Below, piece by piece: positions 12,306-21,573 of a DNA stretch of 43,597 nucleotides (its first letter is position 1; each line of letters begins with the position of its first letter). Under the pieces are notes generated by a model. The model was not told where the DNA came from. It did no database searches and worked only from the letters and a program-made list of their open reading frames with translations. The translations under genes and the position numbers were made by a program. Source of the stretch: Gemmataceae bacterium (lineage in GTDB: Bacteria > Planctomycetota > Planctomycetia > Gemmatales > Gemmataceae); the NCBI GenBank assembly GCA_901538445.1, contig LR594584.1, positions 1,486,935 through 1,530,531 of the forward strand. The letters run 5' to 3'.

Positions 12306-14492
12306 CTACCTGTCCCAGACCGCGATGCGGCGGACGAACCCGCGGCCCTTCGGGTTGTCCTGGTCGCCGTTCTCGGCCGCCCACAGGTTCCCGTCGTCAT
12401 CGACCGAGATCGCCTCGACGCCGTGCAACGCGGTCGGGTCGAACTCTAGCCGGTCGCCCTGGCCGCCCTTCGCGCCGACCTCGCGGACCGGCTTGCCGTC
12501 CGGGGCGAACACCTTCACCCGGTAGTCGGCCCCGCGGTCGAGGACGTACAGGTTGCCGGCCCCGTCGGTCGCCAGAGGGCCGGGCTTCTCCACCCCGCCC
12601 AAGGTCAGTGCCTTCGGAGCCGCCTTCGGGTCGCTCAGGTCGAGGGCCATCAGCCCGGCGTCGGTCGCGACGGCGAGAGTCTTGCCGTCCGGCCACGCAG
12701 CCAGCCCGTTGCGGCGGACCGGGGCCGGGAACCTCACCTCGGCGCGGTTCTCGCCGGTCTCCCGGTCGAACACAACGATCCGCTCCTTCTTCGGGTCCTT
12801 CTCGTCGTGCAGGCGGACGGCGACGCGGTCCCGCCCCACGGCGATGCCCCACACGTCGGCGTCGAACTTCAGTGCCGGCTGCGGCCCCGCCGCGGTCTTG
12901 AAGGGGACCTGCTTGCCGGTGTGGTACTCGATGCGGACGAGGTCCTTCTGGCCCCACAGCCCGACCCACAACTGGCCGCCCGCGGCGGCCAGCGCCTTCG
13001 GCCCGGCCCACCCGCGGCCGAACGCGTGGACCTTGCGGTCGCCGGCGTCGAGGACGAACGCCGGGCTGCCGCCCTCGGCGATCGTCCCGCCGACCGCCAC
13101 CCGCCACTTGCCGCCCCCGTGCCCGCGGAGGCAGGCGATCGCGTGCGGGAACCCGTGGTCCCCGCCCCACCCGCTGTTCGGGTAGTGCTCCCACGGCGGC
13201 GTGCCGGGGTTGAGGAAGCTGTACTCGTAGACGAGTTTCACGCCGGGGTGCGAGCACCCGCGGACGCGGTACGAGCCGTCGGGCAGCGGGCGGCCGTCGT
13301 CGTCCAGCCCGTTCCACTCGACCGGGAGCACCTGCGGCCCGTTCGCGTCCGGGTCGCCGCCGAGGTTCGCGACCTCCACGGCATCGAGCAGGTTCCGCAC
13401 CCGCACCCCCTTCGCGTCGTCCACCGCCACGGTCACGAACTTGTGCCCCGGCGGGACGGTGACGGCGAACGTGACCGGGCGGGTGACCGCCGGGTCCACC
13501 GGCTGCCACTTGAACTTGTCCCACTGCCAGGAACTGATGAGTTGGTCGTCGCGCAGCTTCGGCGGCCTGGGTGCGGGGGCCGCGGGCCTCGGGGGGACCG
13601 CGGGCGCGGCGTCGGCCTCCCGTGGAGCCCCCGCCGGCGGGGCTGCCGGGACCGGCGGCTCGGCCGGGGTGACCGCCGCGAGGGGCTGCGGCCCGCGCCC
13701 GTCCCGGCCGGCACCGCCGAACAGCCCCCAGCCGGCGAGCCCGCACACGGCGGCCAGGGCGAGGACCGCCGCGGCCGCCTGCCCCACGCCGGTGCCCGCG
13801 GCGGCGAACCCGCCGGCCAGGGCTGAGGCCGTCGGGCTCACGCCCGCCCCCGCGGCGGTCAGACCGGCAACCGCGGCAGCCGGGGGCTCGGCCGCCGCCG
13901 CACCCTCCAGCACGGCCAATAGGGCCGCGGCCGGGACGGCGACACCGAGCCGCTCGAGCCGCCGCCGGAGCACCTCCCGCCCCTCGGTCAGGCGGCGGGT
14001 CAGGGTGCTCCGCGAGCACCCCAACTCGGCCGCGGCCTCGTCCCCGGTCCTGCCCTCCAGGTAGCAGAGGGTGAGGGGCAACCGGAACGCATCGGGGAGG
14101 CCGGCGAGAGCCTCGTCGAGGTCGGCCGCCCACCGCGGGTCGGGCGTGGGGGCCTTTTGTTCCGCGGTCACGGCGGCCTCGCGTTCGAGGAGGAAGCGGC
14201 TCGCCCGCCGCTTGCGCGCGCGGAGGGCGAGGCGGGTGGCGACGGTGTGCAGCCAGCCGGGCAGGTTGCCGCCCCGGCGGAACGTGCCCGCCTTCCGCAT
14301 CAGCACCAGGAAGGTGGCCTGGAAGACATCGGCGGCGTCGGCCTCGGTCCGGAGGACCCGCCGGCACGCCCCGTACACCAGCCGCCGGTGCCGCGTGACC
14401 AGTTCGGCGAACGCGGCCTCGTCGCGGCCGGCGGCGTACCGGGCGAGGAGCGCGTGGTCGGGCAAGGCGGGCGGGTGGTCGGTCGTCGGCAC
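12306..14492 (-). CDS. ECF RNA polymerase sigma factor fused to a transmembrane segment and extracytoplasmic beta-propeller
   Basis: 728 residues from ATG 14492. Residues 20-85 are sigma region 2 (LLARYAAGRDEAAFAELVTRHRRLVYGACRRVLRTEADAADVFQATFLVLMRKAGTF..LPGWLHTVATRLALRARKRR) and 130-182 are region 4 (LPDAFRLPLTLCYLEGRTGDEAAAELGCSRSTLTRRLTEGREVLRRRL). A hydrophobic segment at about 238-258 is followed by a Pro/Ala linker (260-315), a FlgD-like motif (VEWNGLDDDGRPLPDGSYRVRG) and NHL-type repeats. This is the planctomycete ECF01-type design in which an outside domain may sense a ligand and control the sigma part. No separate anti-sigma gene is adjacent. The frame ends in TAG (12306-12308) but continues unchanged beyond. 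Confidence 0.85.
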   Translation of the reverse strand: MPTTDHPPALPDHALLARYAAGRDEAAFAELVTRHRRLVYGACRRVLRTEADAADVFQATFLVLMRKAGTFRRGGNLPGWLHTVATRLALRARKRRASRFLLEREAAVTAEQKAPTPDPRWAADLDEALAGLPDAFRLPLTLCYLEGRTGDEAAAELGCSRSTLTRRLTEGREVLRRRLERLGVAVPAAALLAVLEGAAAAEPPAAAVAGLTAAGAGVSPTASALAGGFAAAGTGVGQAAAAVLALAAVCGLAGWGLFGGAGRDGRGPQPLAAVTPAEPPVPAAPPAGAPREADAAPAVPPRPAAPAPRPPKLRDDQLISSWQWDKFKWQPVDPAVTRPVTFAVTVPPGHKFVTVAVDDAKGVRVRNLLDAVEVANLGGDPDANGPQVLPVEWNGLDDDGRPLPDGSYRVRGCSHPGVKLVYEYSFLNPGTPPWEHYPNSGWGGDHGFPHAIACLRGHGGGKWRVAVGGTIAEGGSPAFVLDAGDRKVHAFGRGWAGPKALAAAGGQLWVGLWGQKDLVRIEYHTGKQVPFKTAAGPQPALKFDADVWGIAVGRDRVAVRLHDEKDPKKERIVVFDRETGENRAEVRFPAPVRRNGLAAWPDGKTLAVATDAGLMALDLSDPKAAPKALTLGGVEKPGPLATDGAGNLYVLDRGADYRVKVFAPDGKPVREVGAKGGQGDRLEFDPTALHGVEAISVDDDGNLWAAENGDQDNPKGRGFVRRIAVWDR

Positions 14493-14838
14493 GGCGGCTC
14501 CCGTGTCAGGGGCGGGGCTTTACTCCATTAAGGCCTGCCCCGGGCCCGCGCGGCTCAGCAAAATGGCCCGTCCCGGCAGGACACGCGAGGTTCCCGGCCG
14601 CCGCCGGGCTGGAGGGCCGCTACCTGTTCTGGGGCCGGGGCGCACCCGACCTGTCCGGCGGGGAACTTGTCGGCGGCGTCGAGGGTGCCGCGGTGGGAGT
14701 CGCGGGCCGGGCTGGTGCCGAGGAACTCGGTCCCGTGGGCCGGGACCGGGGGAGTCGCGGCGCGTCGCCCGGCCACGCTCCGACTCTTCCGCCGCGGCTT
14801 GCCGGACGGCAGGATGAGGAGGCTCCGGACCACGCCTC
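14493..14838. other. Spacer without a supported gene
   Basis: 345 bp between the sigma gene and the MBL-fold gene. Frames on both strands are Arg/Pro-rich and show no start with a ribosome site or any recognisable motif. It probably holds the promoter of the sigma gene, but I see no clear -35/-10 pair. Confidence 0.4.
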
Positions 14839-15648
14839 TCACCCGCCGATCCGTCTCACGTAGCGGTCGGCCGACCGCTCGACCGCGGCCTTCGCGTCGG
14901 CCACCACCACCTGACCGGGGAACGCCCCGTACAGGCGGTCGAACGCGAACGGCTCGAGGCTCTTCACCACCCGCCTGATCGCCGCCGGGCCGAGCGGGAT
15001 CAGGTTCGGGTAGCTCCACATGAAGCTGACCCATTTGCGGTCCTGACACACGTAGGGCTGGTCGCCCGAGAGCAGTACGCCCTTTCCGGCGGCCCCGGCC
15101 GGCCAGTGGAGCACCTGGAACCCGTCGAAGTGCCCGCCCGTCTTCACCAGTGTCAGGCCGCCGAGCAGCGGCCTCGTGTCGCCGCCCCAGACCTTCACCA
15201 CGTCGTCGGGCCGCATCACCCACTTGGCGTCGTTCTCGTGGATGTGGACCGGCACCTTCCCGAACGCGTGGCTCCACTCGACCACCGTGGTGTAGTAGTG
15301 CGGGTGGCTCACCGCGATCGCGGCCAACCCGCCGAGCCTCTCGACCGCCTCGACCGTCGCCCCGTCGAGCGGCGGGACGCAGTCCCACAGCACGTTCCCC
15401 TCGTTCGTGCGGACCACGAACGCACGCTGGCCGATCCCGGCCTTCGGCTGCGGCAGGACCGAGTGCAGGTCGGGCTCCTCCTCGTGGAAGACGTTCTTGT
15501 GAGTCTTCCGGTACTCCTCCATCGTCGTCCACTCCTGCCCGCCGTGGCCGACGTACTGCCGCTCGTCGAGGCAGACCGGGCAGCCCTCTGGCTCCCTCTC
15601 GGTGGCGGCGTACTGCGTCCCGCAGGTCACGCAGATGAAGTGCGTCAT
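14839..15648 (-). CDS. Metallo-beta-lactamase-fold protein with N-terminal zinc ribbon
   Basis: 269 residues from ATG 15648, GGAG about 7 nt upstream. An N-terminal ribbon has C6-x2-C9 and C23-x2-C26 (FICVTCGTQYAATEREPEGCPVCLDERQYV). The MBL fold follows: strand/loop VSHPHYYTTVVEWSHAF (H115, H117), HENDAKWVM, TGGHFDGFQVLHW, LLSGDQPYV and YGAFPGQVV. The usual HxHxDH is reduced to HPHYYT, so the second metal site is incomplete. I recall this as a stable soluble subfamily with the same change, so it is probably a real feature. The substrate is unknown; a hydrolase or a ligand-binding role are both possible. It is cytoplasmic, with no signal peptide. Confidence 0.8.
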   Translation of the reverse strand: MTHFICVTCGTQYAATEREPEGCPVCLDERQYVGHGGQEWTTMEEYRKTHKNVFHEEEPDLHSVLPQPKAGIGQRAFVVRTNEGNVLWDCVPPLDGATVEAVERLGGLAAIAVSHPHYYTTVVEWSHAFGKVPVHIHENDAKWVMRPDDVVKVWGGDTRPLLGGLTLVKTGGHFDGFQVLHWPAGAAGKGVLLSGDQPYVCQDRKWVSFMWSYPNLIPLGPAAIRRVVKSLEPFAFDRLYGAFPGQVVVADAKAAVERSADRYVRRIGG

Positions 15649-16144
15649 GGTCGCGGCTCCGAACGCCGGGCTGGCCGGCCCGGGGCGGCCGCGGCGGTCG
15701 CGTGCTGGAGGAAGGCCCGACGGGTTTCGCGGTGCGGCACGCCGCTGCCCCGGGTCGCGAGGACGATCCCGCCGGGACAGGAGCGGGGGAACCATTCTAC
15801 CCCGGCGAACACGCGCGGGAGGGGTCACGTCCGAGGTGGCGCGAGCGCCCCGACTCCGGGCGACGGCGCGTGCGTTTGCCGACCGCCACGCTCCCGCCTG
15901 AAACGACGGGACCGAAGGGCAGCGGCTCCTCTCGCGTGCCCTTGTATTCCAAGGGGTGTGGGAACGCGGTAATCGGCCTCCGCAGCCGGCCCCGCCCAGT
16001 TCCCAGGGCGGGTGATTTTTCCGACTTTTCGGACCGGGCTGTCGGGCACAATATCAGGCACCCGCGCGCCACCGCCGAGCCCAGGAGCCGACGCGACCGG
16101 GAAGGCGGTGCCCCCGTCGTGCCGGTCCTTCAGGAACCCGAACC
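15649..16144. other. Spacer with a terminator-like hairpin
   Basis: 495 bp with no supported gene. The main element is the hairpin CCCGCCC (15991-15997)/GGGCGGG (16006-16012) followed by TGATTTTT. The stretch GGGCACAATATCAGG at about 16038-16052 could carry a -10 for the TfoX-like gene. Confidence 0.45.
15991..16020 (+). terminator. Terminator-like hairpin with T tract
   Basis: Seven-base arms with an 8-base loop and a following TTTTT at 16016-16020. No plus-strand gene ends just upstream, so its client is unclear. Confidence 0.45.
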
Positions 16145-16474
16145 GTGCCGTTCGACACGTCCCTTGCCGCCCGCGTCCGCGACGCCCTGGTCCGCACGAG
16201 GGGCGTCACCGAACAGACGATGTTCGGCGGCCGCTGCTTCCTGCTCCACGGCAACCTCCTGGTCGGGGTGTGGGGGGACGGCCTGATCGCCCGCCTCGGC
16301 CCCGCCGGGGCCGAAGACGCGCTGCGGGAGCCGCACGTCCGGGCGTTCGACGTCACCGGCCGGCCGATGCGCAACTGGGTCGTGGTCGACCCGGACGGCA
16401 TCGACGGCGACGCCCAACTACGGGCGTGGATCGACCGGGCGGTGGCGTTCGTGCGGGCCCTGCCGAAGAAGTGA
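16145..16474 (+). CDS. TfoX/Sxy N-terminal domain protein
   Basis: 109 residues from GTG 16145. VRTRGVTEQTMFGGRCFLLHGNLLVGVWGDGLIARLGP is the typical TfoX N-terminal domain (MFGG..F..G....V..D.L..R.G), and RPMRNWVVVDPDGIDGDAQLRAWIDRAVAFVRALPKK completes the short stand-alone form. The family lacks the C-terminal helix-rich TfoX domain, so a role in competence is not implied. Stand-alone TfoX-N proteins are common with unknown function and probably act in the cytoplasm. It converges on the DUF1552 gene, 20 bp apart. Confidence 0.85.
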   Translation: MPFDTSLAARVRDALVRTRGVTEQTMFGGRCFLLHGNLLVGVWGDGLIARLGPAGAEDALREPHVRAFDVTGRPMRNWVVVDPDGIDGDAQLRAWIDRAVAFVRALPKK

Positions 16475-16494
16475 CGCCCCGGCCCGCCCGTTCG

Positions 16495-17763
16495 TCACCC
16501 GTCCCGCAACCCGGTCAGCGTCCCGGTGCTCGACGCGAACCTCTCGGCGGGGACGCCCATCCGCTGGAGCATCGACACGTACAGGTTCGGGAGCGGGTAG
16601 TTCTTCTTCGCGTCGAACTTGAGGTGCCCGGCGTGCTTGAACCCGCCGCCGGCGATCAGGACCGGCAGGTTCCGGTTGTCGTGGCTCGCCGCGTTCCCCA
16701 TCGGCGCGCCGTACAGCACCATCGTGCGGTCGAGCAGGCTCTCACCGCCCTCGGCCGCGCCGGCCAGCCCGCCCAGGAACTGCGCGAGCGCCTTGAACTG
16801 GGCGGCCTCGATCGTGAACAGTTGGTCGAGGGCCTCCTTCCGGCCGCCGTGGTGGGTGATGCTGTGCGTCTCGTCCTTCACGCCCGGCAGGTCGGCGACG
16901 ATGCTGAACGTGTTGACGAACAGCGTCACGACGCGCGTGCTGTCGGACTCGAACCCGAGCCGGGCGATGTCGAGCATCAGGCGGATCTTGTCGATGAGCT
17001 TCTTGTTCTCGGTGACGTCGGTCGGGGCCGGGGCGGTCGGCTTCGGCTTCGGCTTCCGCTCCCACTCCTGGCCGAGTTCGAGCTGCCGCTCCAGGTCGCG
17101 GACGGCGGAAAAGTACTGGTCGAGCCGGTCCCGGTCCGCGGGGCCGAGCTTCTTGCCGAGCCGCTTCGCGTCGTCGGAGACGAAGTCCAGCGCGCTGCGG
17201 CCGCGGCCCAGGTCGGCGACGCGGGCCTCGACCTCGGCCGGGTTCCCCTGAACGAACATCTTCTTGTACAGCGCCGCCGGGCTCTTCTCGCTCGGGACTT
17301 TGACGCCGCTGCGGGAGAAGACCATGCCCTGCGTGCCCTCGGCGTTCACGTCCAGGGTGAACGACGGGAACCGCGTTACCGGCCCGAGCTGCTCGGCCGC
17401 GTACTGGTCGAGCGAGATCGAGTTGCGGAACCCGGCCCCGCCGGGGTGCGGGGCCGCCGACAGGAACGACCGCTCGGCCTCGTGCGCGCCGTCCACGTCC
17501 GGGTGCGACACGCCGCTCAGAACCGTGAGCTTGTCCTTGTGCTCCTTCAGCAGTTCGAGGTACGCGGTCGGCGTGTAGTCGGTGCCCGCCTCGGCGGGGA
17601 AGAAGTTCTGCGGCAGGATGCCCATGTTGGTCTGGATCGCGATCATCCGCCGGGGGACGGCGGGCTTGTCGGCGGCGAAGGCGGGCCGCATCGCGTCGAG
17701 CATCGGCAGCGACACCGCGACGCCGGCTCCGCGGAGGAACGCGCGGCGGGACAGTGCGGGCAT
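16495..17763 (-). CDS. DUF1552 family protein, Tat-exported
   Basis: 422 residues from ATG 17763, with CAGGAG 6-8 nt upstream. The N-terminus MPALSRRAFLRGAGVAVSLPMLDAMRPAFA is a twin-arginine signal (SRRAFL). The body shows the DUF1552 pattern: PRRMIAIQTNMGILPQNFFP, VLSGVSHPDVDGAHEAERSFLS, NSISLDQYAAEQLG, VFVNTFSIVADLPGVKDETHSITHHGG and LYGAPMGNAASHDNRNLPVLIAGGGF. Its fold is that of alkaline-phosphatase-like sulfatase relatives (established for related DUF1501, inferred here). It is the last gene of the leftward series; only 17 bp separate it from the DUF1592 gene, its usual partner in planctomycetes. The enzymatic role of the pair is not known. Confidence 0.9.
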   Translation of the reverse strand: MPALSRRAFLRGAGVAVSLPMLDAMRPAFAADKPAVPRRMIAIQTNMGILPQNFFPAEAGTDYTPTAYLELLKEHKDKLTVLSGVSHPDVDGAHEAERSFLSAAPHPGGAGFRNSISLDQYAAEQLGPVTRFPSFTLDVNAEGTQGMVFSRSGVKVPSEKSPAALYKKMFVQGNPAEVEARVADLGRGRSALDFVSDDAKRLGKKLGPADRDRLDQYFSAVRDLERQLELGQEWERKPKPKPTAPAPTDVTENKKLIDKIRLMLDIARLGFESDSTRVVTLFVNTFSIVADLPGVKDETHSITHHGGRKEALDQLFTIEAAQFKALAQFLGGLAGAAEGGESLLDRTMVLYGAPMGNAASHDNRNLPVLIAGGGFKHAGHLKFDAKKNYPLPNLYVSMLQRMGVPAERFASSTGTLTGLRDG

Positions 17764-17780
17764 GGGGAACTCCTGCGGGG

Positions 17781-20450
17781 TTATTTCGAGAGGAACAGCG
17801 GGCTCTGGATCACTTCCGAGATCAGCGTGCGGACCCGCGGGTTGTTGCCGCCGGCCCTCTTCAGAATCGCCTCGACGGCGTCCCGGTCCGCGAACCCGAC
17901 CGGGGCCCCGGTGGCGTACACGACCAACTGGTTCGCCAGGTTCCGCGACACGGTCTTCGGGTCGGCGAGGATCAGCGCCTGGTACTCGCGCAGGTCCGCG
18001 AACTTCTTGCCGTCCGCGAGTTCGCCCGTCGGGTCCACGGGCGGGCCGGCCCGGAACCCGAAGTGGGCGTGCGCGCCGAACTTGCCCTCCGGCCCCAGCA
18101 GCCCGGGGAACAGCTTCGCGAACTCGGGCGACTTCTTCCCCTCCGTCGCGCGGTACTCGCCGCGGAGGCCGCCGATCACGTCGTAGCTCTCGAGCGCGAA
18201 GCCGGGCGGGTCGAACCGCGCGTGGCAGCCGGCGCACGCGGCGTGGTCGCGGTGCTTCGCGAGCTGCTCGCGGATCGTCGTCGCGCCCTTCACGTCGGGC
18301 TCGACGGCCGGCACGTCGGGCGGCGGGGCCTGCGGCGGCGTGCCGACGACCTTCTTCATCACCCACGCGCCGCGCTTCACCGGGCTCGTCGTCGTCCCGT
18401 TCGCGGTGACCTTGCAGACCGCGGCCATTGTCAGCAGCCCGCCGCGGGGGTTGGCCCGCTGGTCCACGTCGATCCGGCGGAACCGGGTGCCGGACACGCC
18501 CGCGATGCCGTAGTGCTCCGCGAGCCGCTGGCTCACGACGTTCACGCTCGTGCGGAACAGTTCGGAAGCGACCATGTCGCGGTGCAGCACCTCGCGGAAG
18601 AACTCGGCCGGCTCGCGGCGCATCGCGTCCTCGAGGTACGGGTGGAACTCGGGGTAGAGCTGCCGGTCCGGGCTGGTCGCGTCGAAGTCGCGCAGGTCGA
18701 GCCACTGGTCGAGGAAGTCCTGGCGGAACCGCTCCGCCTTCGGGTCGGCGAGGAGCCGGTCGGTCGCGGCCTTCAGCCCAGCGGGGTCGCCGAGTTTGCC
18801 GGCCCTCGCGGCGGCGAGCAGCGCGTCGTCGGGGCACGAGTTCCACAGGAAGTACGAGAGGCGGGACGCGAGGGCGTAACCGTCGAGCTTCCCGGTCGGC
18901 TCGTTCAGGAACAGGAAGTCGGGGCTGAGCAGGGCGGTCTTGTAGGCCGACTTCAGCGCGTCCTCGAAGCAGACGCCGTCCCTGATCCGGGCGTCGGCGA
19001 TGGCCGCGTACCGCTCGACCTCGGCGGGGGCCACCGGCCGGCGGAACGCTCGCGGCAGAAACCTCCCGAGCATGCGGCGAATGTCCGCCGGCGCGTCCTC
19101 GGCCACCGTCGTCCCGGGAACGAGCCGACCGGGGCCGTTTGCCGCCGCCGGGGTCGATTGCCGCGGCAGGTCCCGCTTCGGGCGCGGGTGGTCCGCGGGG
19201 AGCTTCGCGAGCGGGACGATCGGCAGCGTGCCGAACAGGACGCGGTGGCTCGGCGGCGGCCACTCGTCGTAGAGCGGGCCTTCGATGGTGAGCTTGTCGA
19301 TCGCCACGCCGGGGCCGGTGTACCCCTTGATCTGCCCCTGCCCGAAGTACACGTGTGCGTCGAGGAACGAGGCCCCGGCGGCCCGCAGGAAGTTCTGCGG
19401 CGTCGGCTCGATGTCGACGACCGCGTCCGAGAACGTCGGCTTCAGCGAGGGCGCGTCGAAGAACCCGACGACCCGGCTGCCGATGTACACGCCGACGGCC
19501 CCGGTCCGCGGGGCGGGCTTGACCTCGCCCTTGTCCCACCAGTACGACCACGCGGAGACGCCGACGCGGTACCGACCGGGGTGAACGGGGGCGAAGTTGA
19601 ACCGGCCGCCGAACGACTCGCCGAACGTCCGCGTCATGCCGACGGTGGCCGGTTCCTTGAACGCGCCTCCCTTCTCCGCCTCGCCGAGCCCCTTGTACTT
19701 CCCGCCGAACGACCACTTCCCGCCCGGGTAGGCACCGTCCTCCTTCGTCGCCGACGGCATCGGGAACCGGGACTCGTCGAACTTCTGGTCCGGGGTCAGC
19801 ATCACCGCGTCGCCGCCGCTCATCAGGATCTTGTAGTCGTACTGGTGGTTCGCGTAGAGCGTTCGCCGCTCTACTTCAGGCGGAACGGCGTACTTCGCGG
19901 TGGCGGCCTCGAGCGCCTTGTCGATGGCCTCGCTGTACTTCGCCAGCAGGATCGGGGACACGTCGAGGGCCGCGGCCAGTTTCGTGTACCCGCCCACGCG
20001 GCCGTCGTCCGGGAGCAGGTCCTTCACCTGAAGCCACGGCAGTTCGAGCAGGTCGCGCAGGGTGTTCTCGAACTCGGTGCGGTTCAGTCGGCGGACCGTG
20101 GACCGGCCCTCCGCCTCGTACCGCTTCCGCTCCCGGGCGGCGACGCCGGCCGACACCGACGCGAGGAACTTCTCCTCGTCGGCCTTCTCCGGACGCGGCT
20201 TCTTCGGCGGCGGCATCTCCCCGGCTTGAACGCGGTCGTGCGCCCGCACCCAGGCGGAAACGGCGATCGGGTCGCGGGGATCGGCGGCGAGTTTCGTCGT
20301 GTCGAAGCCGCCGCTCGGTTTCGCCCCGCTGTGGCACCCGGCGCAGTGCGCCTCGACGAACTCGCGAACATCAATCGGCGGCGCGTCAGCAGCGCTCGCA
20401 ACGGGCGCGGCCGCGGCGACCACGAGCAACGGGAGGAGTGCGGACCGCAT
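17781..20450 (-). CDS. DUF1592/DUF1587/DUF1588/DUF1585 cytochrome-like exported protein
   Basis: 889 residues from ATG 20450, GGAG 8 nt upstream. Signal peptide MRSALLPLLVVAAAAPVASA (1-20). A c-type haem motif CAGCH (36-40) is followed by the DUF1587 part (STVRRLNRTEFENTLRDLL), a carbohydrate-binding-like region (200-400), the DUF1592 part (AFRRPVAPAEVERYA...SPDFLFL..YALASRLSYFLWNSCPDDALL), DUF1588 with a second CAGCH (739-743, ACAGCHARFDPPGFALESYD) and DUF1585 (FADLREYQALILADPKTVSRNLANQLVVYATG). It acts outside the cytoplasmic membrane and may carry electrons to its DUF1552 partner. The large expansion of such pairs in planctomycetes is known; their substrates are not. Confidence 0.92.
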   Translation of the reverse strand: MRSALLPLLVVAAAAPVASAADAPPIDVREFVEAHCAGCHSGAKPSGGFDTTKLAADPRDPIAVSAWVRAHDRVQAGEMPPPKKPRPEKADEEKFLASVSAGVAARERKRYEAEGRSTVRRLNRTEFENTLRDLLELPWLQVKDLLPDDGRVGGYTKLAAALDVSPILLAKYSEAIDKALEAATAKYAVPPEVERRTLYANHQYDYKILMSGGDAVMLTPDQKFDESRFPMPSATKEDGAYPGGKWSFGGKYKGLGEAEKGGAFKEPATVGMTRTFGESFGGRFNFAPVHPGRYRVGVSAWSYWWDKGEVKPAPRTGAVGVYIGSRVVGFFDAPSLKPTFSDAVVDIEPTPQNFLRAAGASFLDAHVYFGQGQIKGYTGPGVAIDKLTIEGPLYDEWPPPSHRVLFGTLPIVPLAKLPADHPRPKRDLPRQSTPAAANGPGRLVPGTTVAEDAPADIRRMLGRFLPRAFRRPVAPAEVERYAAIADARIRDGVCFEDALKSAYKTALLSPDFLFLNEPTGKLDGYALASRLSYFLWNSCPDDALLAAARAGKLGDPAGLKAATDRLLADPKAERFRQDFLDQWLDLRDFDATSPDRQLYPEFHPYLEDAMRREPAEFFREVLHRDMVASELFRTSVNVVSQRLAEHYGIAGVSGTRFRRIDVDQRANPRGGLLTMAAVCKVTANGTTTSPVKRGAWVMKKVVGTPPQAPPPDVPAVEPDVKGATTIREQLAKHRDHAACAGCHARFDPPGFALESYDVIGGLRGEYRATEGKKSPEFAKLFPGLLGPEGKFGAHAHFGFRAGPPVDPTGELADGKKFADLREYQALILADPKTVSRNLANQLVVYATGAPVGFADRDAVEAILKRAGGNNPRVRTLISEVIQSPLFLSK

Positions 20451-20484
20451 GGAGGGGGCTCCGGACAACGGCAGAGGTCGGGGT

Positions 20485-21534
20485 TCAGTTCGGGAGGGTC
20501 TTCGCTTGCCCACAATCGCGGATCGCGAGGTGCTTGAACAGCGTCGTGTCGAGCCCCTCGTTCAGGAACCGGACGCTGCCGTCGGCGAAGACGATCAGGC
20601 ACCCGCCGGGGTGCGCCGAGCGGACAGGCGTGTTGACCGCGGCGTTCTCGATCCCGGCGTAGTCGGAGTCGCCCGCCGGGCAGATGCGCGTCCCGAGCGG
20701 GGCGGTGATCGTGGTCGTGTTCGTGGCCAGCGTTCGTGTCTGGATGTTCACTCCGTCCTGACCAACCCACCCTTGCGCGCCCATCCATTGCCCCTGGTGG
20801 CCGCACGCCCGGCAAGGTGTTTGCGTTGGGTAGCCGGGCGGCGGAGCCAGGTTGATCCCGAAATCGGACTGTTCCCCGAGGAGCATGACGTTCGTGGTCC
20901 CGTCGGTGATCTCGGTGACCTTAATCTTGCTGTTCATGGTGAGCACGCCGTTGGTCGCGGCCTGCCCGAAGGGGCTCGGGAAGGTTGCCGCCCGCTTGGG
21001 CGTGCGGCCCGGGTCGATGTCCGCCCCGGCGATCGCGACGTAGCTGTTCTGGAGCAGGAAGTCGCGGTACACGACCGGCACGGGGTTCGACGGGCAGATG
21101 TACGTCTTGGGGTAGAACTTGTTCATCACGGTGCCGACGGCCCCAGCCCCGCCCACCTGCCACCACCCATACGAATCGATGGTCGGGTCGAGCTTGCGGT
21201 ACACGGCGTCGTACTCGACGTAGGGCAGCACCCGGGCCGCCCACGAGATCCCGATGCCCTTCCCGGCGTCGTACACCGGCCCCTTCGCGTCGCTCGCCGC
21301 CGGCACCTTCAGGGGCGTGTTCCCGTCGGCCCCGGCCGGGAAGTGCCCGACCGCGTCGTGGTGGTTGTGCAGCCCGAGCCCGAGCTGCTTGAGGTTGTTC
21401 TGGCACCGCGCACGGGCCGCGGCCTCGCGCACCTTCTGGACCGCGGGGAGGAGCAGCCCGATGAGGACCGCGATGATCGCGATCACGACGAGCAGTTCGA
21501 TCAGCGTGAACGCGCGGCGGGGAGTGCGACGCAT
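20485..21534 (-). CDS. DUF1559 pseudopilin-like protein
   Basis: 349 residues. The N-terminus [20 protein letters not shown] is a type IV prepilin signal with predicted cleavage at A8/F9 and Glu at mature position 5; the hydrophobic helix runs to [43 protein letters not shown] is the family signature, followed by a beta-rich head and the closing motif [25 protein letters not shown]1559 proteins are processed like pseudopilins and are among the most expanded families in planctomycetes; a surface or secretion-related role is inferred. It is placed between a lipoprotein and the DUF1592 gene, 34 bp before the latter. Confidence 0.93.
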   Translation of the reverse strand: MRRTPRRAFTLIELLVVIAIIAVLIGLLLPAVQKVREAAARARCQNNLKQLGLGLHNHHDAVGHFPAGADGNTPLKVPAASDAKGPVYDAGKGIGISWAARVLPYVEYDAVYRKLDPTIDSYGWWQVGGAGAVGTVMNKFYPKTYICPSNPVPVVYRDFLLQNSYVAIAGADIDPGRTPKRAATFPSPFGQAATNGVLTMNSKIKVTEITDGTTNVMLLGEQSDFGINLAPPPGYPTQTPCRACGHQGQWMGAQGWVGQDGVNIQTRTLATNTTTITAPLGTRICPAGDSDYAGIENAAVNTPVRSAHPGGCLIVFADGSVRFLNEGLDTTLFKHLAIRDCGQAKTLPN

Positions 21535-21573
21535 GGGATGGGACCTTTCGGGCGGGAGGGGACCACCGGCGGG

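Noticed and set aside
17754..20537. A 927-codon plus-strand frame opposite the DUF1592 gene
   Set aside because: The minus strand encodes a complete DUF1592 protein with two haem motifs; the plus frame is a composition shadow.
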